The notes: generated by a model from the letters alone, not told the origin. A stretch of DNA of 64,000 nucleotides from Minisyncoccota bacterium (GCA_030054195.1 JASGCJ010000004.1:4256-68255); one strand, 5' to 3'; shown: positions 26,381-36,657, counted from the first letter of the stretch. Translations and numbers: made by a program.

Positions 26381-29300
26381 ATGCCTAACGAGCAGAGAAG
26401 GATAATCCGGAAGCTGACCGCGAGGAGGAGTAAAACTTGTTTCCTCCGGGAAAAGGAGGGCGGGGCTTTCGTCCAACCCCGTCCCCTTCCTGCTATTCCC
26501 CTAGCAGGCCAACCCAAGTCGTCCCCTCACCGCCGACGGCAACCTTGGCGTTCACTTCGTCCCATACTCATTTTTCTTCTGGTGGCATCGCTAAGTCCAT
26601 CCGGGCGGGCTTCTTCCATAAACCCATTTTCATTTTCTGCAGAAATTAAACCTGCGCGGGAGGCCGATCGTGACAAATTTCGGATCACCACATCGGGTAA
26701 TATTCGGACTGAGACAATGGAAACCAAGATGGGGGGGATGCAACGGCGAGCCGATGTAGTCACCTTCTGCGGCGAGGGAGCCATGCTGGCTCTCGAAGTG
26801 CCGGCCACGTCAGGAAAGTCGATCTTGTTGGAAATCGAGGAAACTCACAACCGGCGACTGCAGGCTTTCGGTTACACCGTGTCGGTCAACGAACACCCCG
26901 TTTACTTTCGAACGTATCAAGAGTTGGGGACAGGACCGAATCACTTTTTCGTCGCCGTTCCCCCGAAGTTCACCAAAGGTTCTGGGGCGCTCCGCATCAG
27001 CCTGCGCAGCGATGGATCGGCTCCGTTCAGCATCGCACGGCTGTGGGTTTATGAGGATTTTTTCGAGACGACTTCGGCAACGGAAAAGGTTTACCGCCCG
27101 ATGGCTCTTTACGGGTTCAAACTCCCCCTCTCGCGTAAAGGCTTTGAAAGCTACTCCCCCGTTGGGCGTATTCAGGTGATCCAGTATGCCTCCCAACCGA
27201 CGGAAACAGGTCGGAAACGAATCCGAGAAACTATGCGCAAGGCAGCGGAGTCGGGCACACCCGCGATGCTCGTGGTCAATGGAACCCTCTGGGGCGGCAT
27301 GCCATCTGGGGCGGACGGTGACGGCGGATACTTTAGCGATCCCCAATACAGTTCGACCAGCTTCGACGCAGAGACCAACTGCTTCAATCCCTCCTGGCCC
27401 AGTATGTGGGGAAACACGGCATCTCCCCGGCTTCAGGAAACATGGCTGTACGGATTTGTGGAGAAGAGATTCGAGATGATCATGGAGGGATTCGACCGAG
27501 AAAGAGATATGCTCAAGGCACGATTAGGAGATTTTGATTTTTCTCTTGTTCGGGAATGGGGCACATCAAGCTGTGAGATCTCGCCGACGGCCGTTGATCT
27601 CGCCAAGCAAGAGGGGGTACTTTTAAATCCTTCGGACGGACTCGATGCCTCGGAAAGAAAGTGGGTTTTCGATAACGGGATTCGGCTCTGGAACCGCTAC
27701 GCTGGAAGCACACGCAACGCGGTGGGACGCGACAGCGTGCGGGTGGATAACGGCAAAGTGCAACTGCCGTCCACTCACCTCCGGGACCATCTTTACTCTC
27801 AGCCGAACTTTCTTAGCGACTGGCCGGTCGGCCCCGAGCTTTGGAGCATGGGCGAACAGGGCATGGTGCCGGGATTCTGGGCCAGCGGCGAACTTGGCCA
27901 AGGCAAGGAGTACCGCGAAGTCGCCATGTATGATTACCTCCGAGCCACAGGTAGACTCATCATGGTCAATATGGAACGCACGATCCTCAAGGAGGACTTC
28001 AGCGTCCTGCCCAAGCACTACGGCCGAGGGTTTCAATCCCTCGCCTTCTTCAACGATGTTGATGGCGACGAACGATTCATCCGTGCCGTCGATCAATGCG
28101 AAGTCCTTCCCGCCCTTCAGCCTCCTCACCGCGAACCAACTCTCCTCTCATTGGACTTCCGCTACCTACAGTCGTTAGGAAGTGCGCCGCAAATCGCCGC
28201 CTCCGATAATGTGACCATCCTCCACAAAGGCTCTGTTGCAATCCAAGAACATCGCGTTCCCCGCCTCGCCGTGGGCGACTACGGCAAGAGTGGAACGATT
28301 GTTTATCGCATCCAAGGCGGCCCAGAGGGCCTTCCCGCAGGTCTCAGCCTCCATTTGGACGGACGAATTTCAAAGGTGCCTGGGAATTTCATTGAGATCA
28401 CAGCGGGCAAAGATCGGGATCATCTGGTGCCGGTCGCCACACTCACCAGCAAGGAATTGCCCACGCCCGACCATTGGACCATGCATGTGACTTCCGAAGC
28501 TTCCTTGTCTCTCGGGTCAGAGATGAAAGGTCTTCCCGTCTGGTATCTCGGAATCACTCTGCACTCGCCAAGCGCTCCCGACGCTGCCTTTCTCACCAAG
28601 CTCGCGGTGGGCGGAAAGTGGAAAAACCGCAGCGGCTACCTCGATGACGGGGCTGGGCTGACGCTGAAACAGCAGCGCACCTTGGAGCTCTGGGTGCAGG
28701 ACCGTGCGGTAGCCAACAATCTTCTACACGAATACGCCCGCACCGTCCTGCAAGCCTGCTTCATGGAGCCTGCTAAGCGGGAAGATGAGATGATGGTGCA
28801 ACTCTTCGCCCTGCGGGACACCATTCCGCAATGGATCGCGGTTGCCGATCAGGGATTCAATCTCATCCAACGCGGCTTCTACCAACAAGCCGCGGCGCTA
28901 CTCGCCGCCGAACTCGCCCAAGTGCCGCCAGCCCGCTACGCCGTGAAAGGAGGAGGAACCCTCGGTTCCTATCCCGTCAAAGTCCGGCTTCCAAAAGCGG
29001 ACGACACAGCCGTTATCACCTTGCATCACGTACATCCGAACAGCGTGCTGTTCTCCGTGGACGCAGCTGATTCGCTGCCTGTCGAACTCACTTTCACTGG
29101 CCTCGACCCGAATATCCCGAATTGGGCGCTGGACTTCCACGGTGACCAGTTCGTCCTCCGGGCTCCCGCTCCCGGCGAGAAGACCCTGCCGTCACAGCCC
29201 GGCCCGAGGACGGTCACGGTCACCGCTCCCAAAAGAGCATCCCAAGTCTCCTCGTTGCCCGAGCGGTTGGAGGGGCGCTTCCTCCGCGGGGATCGCCAGA

Positions 29301-30310
29301 AAATTGCCATCGACACCCAAAACCGAGAAGCGGCACGGTTCGAGGCCCAAATGGAGCTGCCCGTCGCGCCAGGAGCCATTGTCGAAAGAAAAGCACACCG
29401 CCTGGCCGATCCGGAAACTGCAGAAAAGACGTGGCCCGAGCCGATGGATATGGTTTCGCTTCGCCTAAAGAATGGTCAAGTTACCCACATCTCGGCGCTC
29501 TACGGTAGGGATCGCGGCAAGATTCGGAAATTTCATCCGCCCTCGTTGACGTCTCCGGCGGATCCAGGCGGAATCGAACTCGAAAACGGCCACCGCTACG
29601 ACTTCCAATTCTCCAAGGCAACCGGCACCAGGTTTGAAATTGCTGGCTTGCAGGACCACATCACCAATTATGAGTTTCGGCATCTTGCGGATTTTCTGAA
29701 GCCCGGCGAGGAGGTGGAAGTCACCTATACCCCCTATGCCACCGACTGGTCTCGTCCGCGCCTGCGATTGGTCCGCCAGCCATCCAAGGTTCTTCTTGAG
29801 GTAGACTTTACCACCACTCCTGCAGAAGTCTGGAGACAAAAGCCTATAAAAATCTCTGGTGTGAACGTGATTCCCCACAAACCCGAGCCGAATTATCTCT
29901 ACGACGTGGTGATTCCTCTGCTCCGGCCCACTAACTTTTTTGAGCCGGGTTCTGTCACTTATCTGGTGGAGTCCGAGCAACCCCTAGGCACCACCGCCCT
30001 CGAATTTGCCGCAAGGGCTTTTGAAGACAGCAGTCGGGTCGAGTTTTTCACCAGTTCGGACGGCGATTCATGGCAAAAGGTCGGCCAATTCGACAACACT
30101 TGGCAAAATAGCTACCCCCAAAGTACCGACAGCAAAACATGGCGGTTTCCTCCCCGAGCCATCGACTTAACGGCCCATGTTCACGGAAAGAAACGCTTCT
30201 TTCTGAAGATCCAGCTATTTTGCGGCGATGCGGATGATCGATTCTGTTTTGGGCGATTCCGGGTCCTCACATCTGCCGATTTCCCGGTGGCCGAACGCCG
30301 GCACCCATGA
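26381..30310 (+). CDS. Giant secreted protein of unknown family, paralogue of the 38413-41670 product
   Basis: I do not recognise a named family. The frame is open from 26297; the first useful ATG is 26381, but the start is unsure because the hydrophobic export segment (RPILIFLLVASLSPSGRA) begins about 55 codons later. It aligns over most of its length with the protein at 38413: THNRR, PVYFRTYQELGTG.NH, a WGG.PSGADGDGGYFSD segment, VREWG, VNMER, and near the end ALYGRDRGKIRKF and IELENGHRYDF. The middle reads like an (alpha/beta) barrel glycosidase core, with the Glu residues of EWG and NMER as the best acid candidates. N- and C-terminal parts look beta-rich. The C-terminal 170 residues, ending in a galactose-binding-like module (SSRVEFFTSSDGDSW), have no counterpart in the paralogue. 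Probably an extracellular glycan-active enzyme; function is inference. Confidence 0.7.
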   Translation: MPNEQRRIIRKLTARRSKTCFLREKEGGAFVQPRPLPAIPLAGQPKSSPHRRRQPWRSLRPILIFLLVASLSPSGRASSINPFSFSAEIKPAREADRDKFRITTSGNIRTETMETKMGGMQRRADVVTFCGEGAMLALEVPATSGKSILLEIEETHNRRLQAFGYTVSVNEHPVYFRTYQELGTGPNHFFVAVPPKFTKGSGALRISLRSDGSAPFSIARLWVYEDFFETTSATEKVYRPMALYGFKLPLSRKGFESYSPVGRIQVIQYASQPTETGRKRIRETMRKAAESGTPAMLVVNGTLWGGMPSGADGDGGYFSDPQYSSTSFDAETNCFNPSWPSMWGNTASPRLQETWLYGFVEKRFEMIMEGFDRERDMLKARLGDFDFSLVREWGTSSCEISPTAVDLAKQEGVLLNPSDGLDASERKWVFDNGIRLWNRYAGSTRNAVGRDSVRVDNGKVQLPSTHLRDHLYSQPNFLSDWPVGPELWSMGEQGMVPGFWASGELGQGKEYREVAMYDYLRATGRLIMVNMERTILKEDFSVLPKHYGRGFQSLAFFNDVDGDERFIRAVDQCEVLPALQPPHREPTLLSLDFRYLQSLGSAPQIAASDNVTILHKGSVAIQEHRVPRLAVGDYGKSGTIVYRIQGGPEGLPAGLSLHLDGRISKVPGNFIEITAGKDRDHLVPVATLTSKELPTPDHWTMHVTSEASLSLGSEMKGLPVWYLGITLHSPSAPDAAFLTKLAVGGKWKNRSGYLDDGAGLTLKQQRTLELWVQDRAVANNLLHEYARTVLQACFMEPAKREDEMMVQLFALRDTIPQWIAVADQGFNLIQRGFYQQAAALLAAELAQVPPARYAVKGGGTLGSYPVKVRLPKADDTAVITLHHVHPNSVLFSVDAADSLPVELTFTGLDPNIPNWALDFHGDQFVLRAPAPGEKTLPSQPGPRTVTVTAPKRASQVSSLPERLEGRFLRGDRQKIAIDTQNREAARFEAQMELPVAPGAIVERKAHRLADPETAEKTWPEPMDMVSLRLKNGQVTHISALYGRDRGKIRKFHPPSLTSPADPGGIELENGHRYDFQFSKATGTRFEIAGLQDHITNYEFRHLADFLKPGEEVEVTYTPYATDWSRPRLRLVRQPSKVLLEVDFTTTPAEVWRQKPIKISGVNVIPHKPEPNYLYDVVIPLLRPTNFFEPGSVTYLVESEQPLGTTALEFAARAFEDSSRVEFFTSSDGDSWQKVGQFDNTWQNSYPQSTDSKTWRFPPRAIDLTAHVHGKKRFFLKIQLFCGDADDRFCFGRFRVLTSADFPVAERRHP

Positions 30311-30342
30311 CGACAGGACTCTCCGCTTCTGTCATAAACAGT

Positions 30343-30370
30343 TTGTCCAAGCGCTTGGCATCGCTACGAT
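30343..30370 (+). promoter_or_regulatory. Weak promoter with LacI-type operator
   Basis: TTGTCC (30343-30348), 16 nt, TACGAT (30365-30370), with the perfect 12-bp palindrome CCAAGCGCTTGG (30347-30358) at the -35/spacer boundary. It lies directly ahead of the SGNH gene at 30376. The tiny distance to the ATG means an almost leaderless message if the -10 is right. Confidence 0.5.
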
Positions 30371-30375
30371 AATGG

Positions 30376-31356
30376 ATGCTTATGAAAAAACTCCCTCTCC
30401 TCGTCGCGTTTTTTCTCGTTGCCCCCCTCATTTCCCAAGTCTTTGGGGGGGATTTCGAATATCCTTATCCGCCGTACAACGAGGGCCGGATGGATCCTCA
30501 AATCAACGGTTGGCCCCTGACCCCTGAGGAGGTGAAATATTTGTCCAAAGGAGCTCATGAGCGGAGGCCCGGAACGGAAAGCGGCAAACAACAAATTACC
30601 TACCTGCCCTACACGCCAGTCGCGGACGGGTCCGGAAATCCAAACTGGTATGTCAAAGCACACGAAAAGCTCCTGGCCTCGCTCGATAAGTTCAAGGCCG
30701 AGCATGGCCCGGACATCGACGTTCTACTCGTGGGCGACAGCATCACCTGGCAGTGGCTTGATATCCGTGCTCCCTACGACCAGTACCCCCAACTCTTCAA
30801 CGAGGCGTGGCGCGAAAGCTTTCCTAAGATCAAGGCTTTCACCATCGGAGTGGCCGGAGACAAGAGCCAAGGCCTCCTGTGGAGACTCGATCACCAAGGA
30901 GCCACAGGGACGCAGCCCCCCCCGCTGAACCCTAAAGTGGTCGTCCTCGCCATCGGCCACAATAACATGTATTTCAGTCGGGAAACCGGCGTGGACAACG
31001 CTGCCAAGGGAATTCTCTGGTCCGCAAAAAACTTGCGCAGTAAGTTTCCGGGTTGTCTGGTCGTCGTTAGTAAGATATTCCCCAACAAAACGCCGGCCGA
31101 TGCTTTCTACAAAGACGCCCAGGCGATCAATGCCGAATTAGATAAACTGATCCCTGCGGAGAACGACACCAAGATAATCCTTCAACCGGACCTCTGGTCG
31201 AAAATGACCAACGCAGACGGCACCGTCAGGCCGGAGTTCTTTCGCGCCGACGAACCAGCGCACAACAAGATCCACCTATCCGTGGAGGGCTACCGTCTCT
31301 GGGCGGAAGCCCTCAAGCCGCTCATCGATCCTACAATCGAAAAAAAGAGAGATTAA
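30376..31356 (+). CDS. Secreted SGNH hydrolase of the MDPQ-GWPLT family
   Basis: 326 aa; starts at 30376 or two codons later. Signal peptide MLMKKLPLLVAFFLVAPLIS, then FEYPYPPYNEGRMDPQINGW, the N-terminal motif repeated in four other proteins here. SGNH blocks: LLVGDSITWQW (S122), TIGVAGDKSQGLLWRLDH, IGHNNMY. The last block is HNKIHLSVEGYRLW: the His is present, but Asp of the usual DxxH is Asn. Known relatives act as acyl or acetyl esterases on glycans. It is preceded by its own operator site and converges on the GH52-like gene with a 4-nt overlap. Confidence 0.83.
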   Translation: MLMKKLPLLVAFFLVAPLISQVFGGDFEYPYPPYNEGRMDPQINGWPLTPEEVKYLSKGAHERRPGTESGKQQITYLPYTPVADGSGNPNWYVKAHEKLLASLDKFKAEHGPDIDVLLVGDSITWQWLDIRAPYDQYPQLFNEAWRESFPKIKAFTIGVAGDKSQGLLWRLDHQGATGTQPPPLNPKVVVLAIGHNNMYFSRETGVDNAAKGILWSAKNLRSKFPGCLVVVSKIFPNKTPADAFYKDAQAINAELDKLIPAENDTKIILQPDLWSKMTNADGTVRPEFFRADEPAHNKIHLSVEGYRLWAEALKPLIDPTIEKKRD

Positions 31357-33521
31357 GAGAAGCCGGTTTCGCTCCAGTCCAACTTGGGCTCGACTTGCGG
31401 CGGACGGAACACACGGGGAGCTTGGCCCCGTAGCCAATCGGCCTCGAATAGGCACGGAACTTCCACCCCAGGCAATCCACCAGAAAAAACACGCGTGCCT
31501 GCAACGCGGTCAATCACCAGACCGACTGCCGCATCAAAGAACCCCCACACCGCAATGCCCCGAGGATAAAAGTGCAGATTGTTTCCGCCGAAGGTCTCAA
31601 AAAAAAGAGCTGGAGCCTGTGCGTTGGTGGTCAACTGCCAATCCCAATACCTTTCGCTGAGGTCTAGGAGATCAATGCCGCGGTAAAAGGCACAGATATC
31701 CCTCGACATGTTCATGGAAATCCAACCCGGGCGGGAAGAGACGCCGACCATTCCCTCTTGCAGCCCTCCGGCGGCGTAGTCGTCCGCCTCGAAATCGCTA
31801 TGGGAACAGCCATACTCGCGCAGACAGGCCTTGGCTGCGTTGCGGATGTCATCCCGCAATCGGCTGCCGTTCAGCGGGCTGGGAAAACCCACCATGTCCA
31901 ACGGCGGAAGACCATTACAGGTGTAGATGTGATACCCGTCCCACCCAGGAACAACCCCCATCCCTAAATCTTTGCCCGTCCAAGGGTTCTTTAATCCGCG
32001 ACCATCGTTGTTCATCAGACAGGCGTAGTGATCTCCCCGCCAACCGAACTCCTCGATCCGAGCCCGAATCAATTCGGCTCGGGCCCGCAGAACCATCGGC
32101 CGGCCTGCGTCTCCGTGATTCTCCAGAATGGCTGCCGCGCACTGCAGGGCGAGTAAGGTTTTTACGGCAAGATATACCTGCTCCCGCCCATATTGAAGTG
32201 CCGGCGATCCGTCATCGATGGTATTCGCCACCCCCACGTCGGGGACCCCAGTTCCGTCCGTGTCACAGCGCTCCAAGAACAAGGCATAGCGGTCAACCGC
32301 TCCGATGTGCCTACGCCAAATCGAAGGGTCACCCGTGCGTCGCCAATGCGCATAAAGCAGGATCAGGTAATTGGCCGTTTCTTCGACCTCCATTTCGTGG
32401 GGATAAGTCTGGCCATTGGCGCGAGCCATCTCGCCACAATCGTGGGAAAGGAATTCGGTCCCCTCGCCCCGTTCCCCAAGCGTTGCCGTGCCGGATTTAG
32501 AAAATTCCGGCCAGTAGTTCAGTTCGATCCCGAGCAATTCGGGCCACAGAGCGAGGTAAAACGGCGACTGGGTGAACTCCACATCCAACGTGGAATGGAA
32601 ACCACAGCTTCCCTCCCAGACACTAAACCAGTCCGATCCACCGCGATCTACCCACCAAGTGTTCATCAACCATGCGTGGAGCGTCTGGGCCATCAGGCGG
32701 TTCACTGACGGCGGCAAGTTGTTGGATTGCACGATGGAGTCAACCTTGCGGGCATTTTCAAAGATTTCCTCTCCGCTCGATCGGCACCAAGCAGCGACGT
32801 CCGACAAACCTTTGAACTCGTGGACATAAACGAAAGGGCACCGCTTTCCCCGGACTTCCAAGACCGGATCGCTCCAAGTACACCAGAAGATATCGAGGGT
32901 TTTGTCGCCCGTTTCGGAGAGTTCCATTTCCTTACAAAAGCCCGTCTCCTTTGCCGGCGTCTGCGGTGAAAGCAGACGATCCCGCTGGGGGACACGATTG
33001 GCGCTGGCTTCGGGATGGGAGGCCCGGACTAAACAGCTCTCAAAACAAAGATCTAAGCAGTCCTCCGCCGCAACTTCAAGGTGCCCGCCCAAAGGGACGA
33101 CTTCAAAAAAGCACTCGACCCTACTCACATCTTCTAGCACAGGAGTCCAACGGAAATTGCCCCGCAACTTCTCCACCTCCATTCGGATCGCAAGGACCGG
33201 ACGAGTTGAAAACTCACGGTCCCGCGGACGAAAGGGAGTCGCCACCGTAAGGCTCACCTTCAAAGCATGGCTCTCTTCAATTCCGATGAAACGGGAGGTG
33301 CATGGGGTGATTCGTTGATCAAGAAAGGCGAATCGCTGTCCGCCCTGACAAAATGGAAAATAGTACTCCTGCCCGTTGAATCGGATACCGGCCCGGATTT
33401 CGAGGGGACATCCCTCGTTAAACATGTCAAAGCGTATAATGCGCGCGCCCCCCCGCACCGGATCAAGAAGCAGCCCATGCCTAGAACCTAGGACAGAAAT
33501 AGCCTCACAAATGGGATTCAT
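31353..33521 (-). CDS. GH52-like (alpha/alpha)6-barrel glycoside hydrolase, cytoplasmic
   Basis: 722 aa without a signal peptide. By eye it follows bacterial GH52 beta-xylosidases in length and layout. An N-terminal beta-sandwich is followed by a helical barrel with WFSVWEGSCGFHSTLDVEF (compare NEGEYRMMNTFD), FLSHDCGEMA, ANTIDDGSPALQYGREQVYL (compare TYDSLDVSLGQARNNLYL) and a C-terminal LHFYPRGIAVWGFFD. E303 and D436/D437 fall where GH52 has its nucleophile and acid. Similarity is remote, and DUF4965-type or GH116-like barrels share parts of the pattern. It lies between an SGNH esterase and the GH38-like gene, with an operator about 80 nt upstream of its start. Confidence 0.6.
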   Translation of the reverse strand: MNPICEAISVLGSRHGLLLDPVRGGARIIRFDMFNEGCPLEIRAGIRFNGQEYYFPFCQGGQRFAFLDQRITPCTSRFIGIEESHALKVSLTVATPFRPRDREFSTRPVLAIRMEVEKLRGNFRWTPVLEDVSRVECFFEVVPLGGHLEVAAEDCLDLCFESCLVRASHPEASANRVPQRDRLLSPQTPAKETGFCKEMELSETGDKTLDIFWCTWSDPVLEVRGKRCPFVYVHEFKGLSDVAAWCRSSGEEIFENARKVDSIVQSNNLPPSVNRLMAQTLHAWLMNTWWVDRGGSDWFSVWEGSCGFHSTLDVEFTQSPFYLALWPELLGIELNYWPEFSKSGTATLGERGEGTEFLSHDCGEMARANGQTYPHEMEVEETANYLILLYAHWRRTGDPSIWRRHIGAVDRYALFLERCDTDGTGVPDVGVANTIDDGSPALQYGREQVYLAVKTLLALQCAAAILENHGDAGRPMVLRARAELIRARIEEFGWRGDHYACLMNNDGRGLKNPWTGKDLGMGVVPGWDGYHIYTCNGLPPLDMVGFPSPLNGSRLRDDIRNAAKACLREYGCSHSDFEADDYAAGGLQEGMVGVSSRPGWISMNMSRDICAFYRGIDLLDLSERYWDWQLTTNAQAPALFFETFGGNNLHFYPRGIAVWGFFDAAVGLVIDRVAGTRVFSGGLPGVEVPCLFEADWLRGQAPRVFRPPQVEPKLDWSETGFS

Positions 33522-33599
33522 AAGTCAACAAAAGGGGCGTCGTTTATTACAGTTACAGGCACAAACTCATCCGAATTCAACCATGAAGCCAATAAAAAG

Positions 33600-33611
33600 C
33601 CAAGCGCTTGT
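33600..33611. promoter_or_regulatory. LacI-type operator between the GH52-like and GH38-like genes
   Basis: CCAAGCGCTTGT, a 10-bp perfect palindrome in the 220 nt divergent gap. A TTGACA lies at 33620-33625 towards the GH38-like gene, but the nearest good -10 (TACAAT, 33648-33653) is 22 nt further on, so the promoter is less clear than at the other sites. It may act on either gene or both. Confidence 0.5.
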
Positions 33612-33741
33612 GTTCCTCGTTGACAAAAAACTATCCAAACGGAAAACTACAATACGGTGAGTTTCGCCAAGCGATGAGTTTATATACTGCCATGCCCGCA
33701 TTGACCCGGCGGATCCGGATCTTGCCACCCCTTTCCTGCTG

Positions 33742-36657
33742 ATGTCGGCTGACCTCAAAGCCCGGAAAATTCGTGCGGCCCGGGAAAGCAATCCGGTGAA
33801 GTACGATATGCACTTGATCCTCAACACTCACTGGGATCGGGAGTACCGCTGGTCGTTTCGCGAAACCCAAGCCCGCCTCCTGGAAGCGGGTGACCTACTC
33901 GTGACGACCATGGAAAAAGACGAGCGATTTCGTTACTTTCACACTGATTCTCAAGCCTCGTTTCTCGAAGATTATCTGGAATTTCGTCCCGAGAACCGTT
34001 CACGCGTCGAAAAGTTAGTGGCGGCGGGCCGAATCCTAACCGGGCCTTGGTACACCCTGCCGGCGGAGTTTCTGGTCAGCGCTGAATCCTTGGTCCGCAA
34101 CCTGCTTCTTGGGCACCGCATCGCCGCTGGACTGGGTGGCGTCATGAAATGCGCCTACAACATTTTTTCTTGGGGGCAGGTTTCCCAATTGCCCCAGATC
34201 TACCGTCAATTTGGAATGGATACGATCCTCTTCTACCGGGGCATTAATCAATCCAAGTTAAAGCACCTAGAATTCTGGTGGGAATCCCCGGACGGATCCC
34301 GAGCCATGGGACTGACTTTCAGTTCGTACCATCGCTTGAACTTTTGGATCTATGTATACAATCCATTTATTCGGGGATCCAAAAGCGGAAGTTTGCCCAC
34401 TGGGGAGTACTCGCTCGACGAAATTAAGAAGAAAGGCGGTTTGTTCGCCAAACTGGCCGATACCTACAGCACCAACGATTTAAACTATCACCTGCTTCAC
34501 CAACCCGTCGCCTTGGATATGACAGCAGCACTTGAGGGAATGACGACCTTGCTGAATTCCGTCAAGGACAAGGCCTCCACCCGACATCTACTTTTTCTGC
34601 AAGGTTTTGACCAAGAGAATCCAGACCCGGTGGTTCCGGACCTGATCGACAAAATCAACTCGTCAATTGACTATGGAAAACTCAAGGTCAGCAGCCTGCC
34701 CGAATACGTCGATCTGGTGCGAAAGGAGATGTCTAAAAGTGGCGCCGACTCTGCCTTGCCCACTTTTCAAGGTGAAATGTTGGACGTGGAGACTCATGCG
34801 GATGCCCTTGGCCCTTTATATAACGGCGTTTTTTCCGCCCGTATGCCACTCAAAATGAGGAATACGGACTGTCAAAACCGGTTGGAACGTTGGGCCGAAC
34901 CCACTTCCGCATGGCTCTTCCTGCAAGGCTTGGAATATCCTGGGAAATTGCTCGATTCTGCCTGGCGCGAGATATTACAGAATCAGCAACACGACGGCAT
35001 TGGGGGTTGCCATGTGGATCGAATACAACTCGCCATGGAAGAGCGTTACCGCATCGCCAACGACATCAGCGAGTGCGTCACCCGAGATAACCTGAAAGCA
35101 CTTGTCTCGCAGATTGACTACTCTTTTGTCGGCGCTCAAGAACTCGCCCTCACGATCTTCAATACCTCCCTCCACCCGCGCCATGAAGTGCTCGAGGTGG
35201 AAGTGGACATCCCGAAGTCCTGGGGACTCCGCGACCACGGCCCTTACAAGAAACCCTTGTTGATCGAGGCTGACGATCCGAAAGGCGCACCGGCGCGTTG
35301 TCAGATCTTGGGAACCGAAGACGACACCTTCTATGCCTATCTAAAATACGGCAACGCCATTAGCATTGAAGCAACGCGCATCCGCCTTGCCATCGAAGTC
35401 CGTGTCCCAGCATGCGGCTACGGAGTCTATCGCCTGCGCCCTCGGCAAGCGGCTTCCCGACCGGTGGACGACCTCAGCCGCGAGACCCACACGCTCGAAA
35501 ATGAGTTCCTCCGAGCTTCGATCGCCACTGACGGCTCAGTTTCAGTCCTCGACAAAGCCACCGGGTTTTCTGCGGAGAATTTGAACCACTTCGAGGACGA
35601 GGGGGAGTGCGGGGGTCCGCTCGCCCATATCCGGCCGGATCGGGATGCCCGCTACACGACCCACGGGGAACCCGCTCGCATCGCCCTGATCACCAATGGG
35701 CCACTCGTGGCCAAATATCGTGTGGAACGGGATTGGATGCTGCCGGAAAGCCTCGACGCGGAGAGGAAGATCCATGTTCCGCACGGTGCGCAATGGGTCG
35801 ACTACGGTTCGCTCGGGCGCTCCGAACGCAATCGTCACATCCGGATCGTGACCGAGGTCACGCTACAGAAATTGGGGCGCTGCTTAGAGTTCAAGACCCG
35901 TGTTTCGAATAACTGCCTCGACCATCGTCTTCGCGTGCTTTTCCCCGTCGGATTGGAGAAAGCAGAAACCTGTCATGTGGACAGCCCCTTTGATGTGGTC
36001 ACCCGCAAGATTGCGGTGCCTGATTCCACCGGATGGTACGAAGAAGCGGCTCGTACGTTGCCGACCACTTCCTTTGTCGACGTTAGCGACGGCACGCATG
36101 GCTTGGCCGTTTTCCATGATGGTCTTTCCGAATACGAAGTCATCGATCAACCAAAGCGCACGATCGCCCTGACGCTGCTCCGCTGCTTCGGAACGGCCGG
36201 CAATCCCACCGAAACCCACGTCTACCAACCGCTCGCCCAATGCCTCGGAGAACACCAGTTTCGCTACGCCGTTTTTCCACATAGTGGCCTCTGGAGCAGT
36301 TGCCATCTCCTACGCGAGGCCCATGCCTTCACCACCCCACTTCGGGCCGTGGTCTCCTCGGGCAACCCCTCTGGCAAACTTCCAACCTCGCTCGCCTTCT
36401 TTGAATGGAACACGGACGATCTAGTTTTCTCCGCTCTCAAACTGGCGGAGGATGGCCGGGCGCTTGTCCTGCGGGGTTTCAATCCTACCAAGAGCACGCT
36501 GGCCATGAGGCTTCGGGTTCCAGGGATCATCCACCGGGCAGCCCTCGTGACTTTGGAGGAAAAGGAAATCTCTGCTTTACCAATAGACGCCAACCACGTT
36601 GCCTGGACCGTCCGACCCGGCGAGATTACCAGCATCCGCCTAGAACTGCGTGACTGA
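33742..36657 (+). CDS. GH38-like alpha-mannosidase family protein with altered active site
   Basis: 971 aa, no signal peptide. The N-terminal domain is plainly GH38: LILNTHWDREYRWSFRE (H30 and D32, zinc ligands), DSQASFLEDYLEFRPENR, GPWYTLPAEFLVSAESLVRN, and later QNQQHDGIGGCHVDRI with the late His. GH38 enzymes are zinc-dependent retaining alpha-mannosidases. The segment that normally reads like LPDSFGHISQMPQI here reads YNIFSWGQVSQLPQI: the nucleophile and zinc-ligand Asp is replaced by F142 and the FGH His by Q146. The middle three-helix and C-terminal beta domains look complete, so this is not simple decay. Activity and substrate are therefore uncertain. The HAD gene follows with an 8-nt overlap. 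Confidence 0.8.
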   Translation: MSADLKARKIRAARESNPVKYDMHLILNTHWDREYRWSFRETQARLLEAGDLLVTTMEKDERFRYFHTDSQASFLEDYLEFRPENRSRVEKLVAAGRILTGPWYTLPAEFLVSAESLVRNLLLGHRIAAGLGGVMKCAYNIFSWGQVSQLPQIYRQFGMDTILFYRGINQSKLKHLEFWWESPDGSRAMGLTFSSYHRLNFWIYVYNPFIRGSKSGSLPTGEYSLDEIKKKGGLFAKLADTYSTNDLNYHLLHQPVALDMTAALEGMTTLLNSVKDKASTRHLLFLQGFDQENPDPVVPDLIDKINSSIDYGKLKVSSLPEYVDLVRKEMSKSGADSALPTFQGEMLDVETHADALGPLYNGVFSARMPLKMRNTDCQNRLERWAEPTSAWLFLQGLEYPGKLLDSAWREILQNQQHDGIGGCHVDRIQLAMEERYRIANDISECVTRDNLKALVSQIDYSFVGAQELALTIFNTSLHPRHEVLEVEVDIPKSWGLRDHGPYKKPLLIEADDPKGAPARCQILGTEDDTFYAYLKYGNAISIEATRIRLAIEVRVPACGYGVYRLRPRQAASRPVDDLSRETHTLENEFLRASIATDGSVSVLDKATGFSAENLNHFEDEGECGGPLAHIRPDRDARYTTHGEPARIALITNGPLVAKYRVERDWMLPESLDAERKIHVPHGAQWVDYGSLGRSERNRHIRIVTEVTLQKLGRCLEFKTRVSNNCLDHRLRVLFPVGLEKAETCHVDSPFDVVTRKIAVPDSTGWYEEAARTLPTTSFVDVSDGTHGLAVFHDGLSEYEVIDQPKRTIALTLLRCFGTAGNPTETHVYQPLAQCLGEHQFRYAVFPHSGLWSSCHLLREAHAFTTPLRAVVSSGNPSGKLPTSLAFFEWNTDDLVFSALKLAEDGRALVLRGFNPTKSTLAMRLRVPGIIHRAALVTLEEKEISALPIDANHVAWTVRPGEITSIRLELRD

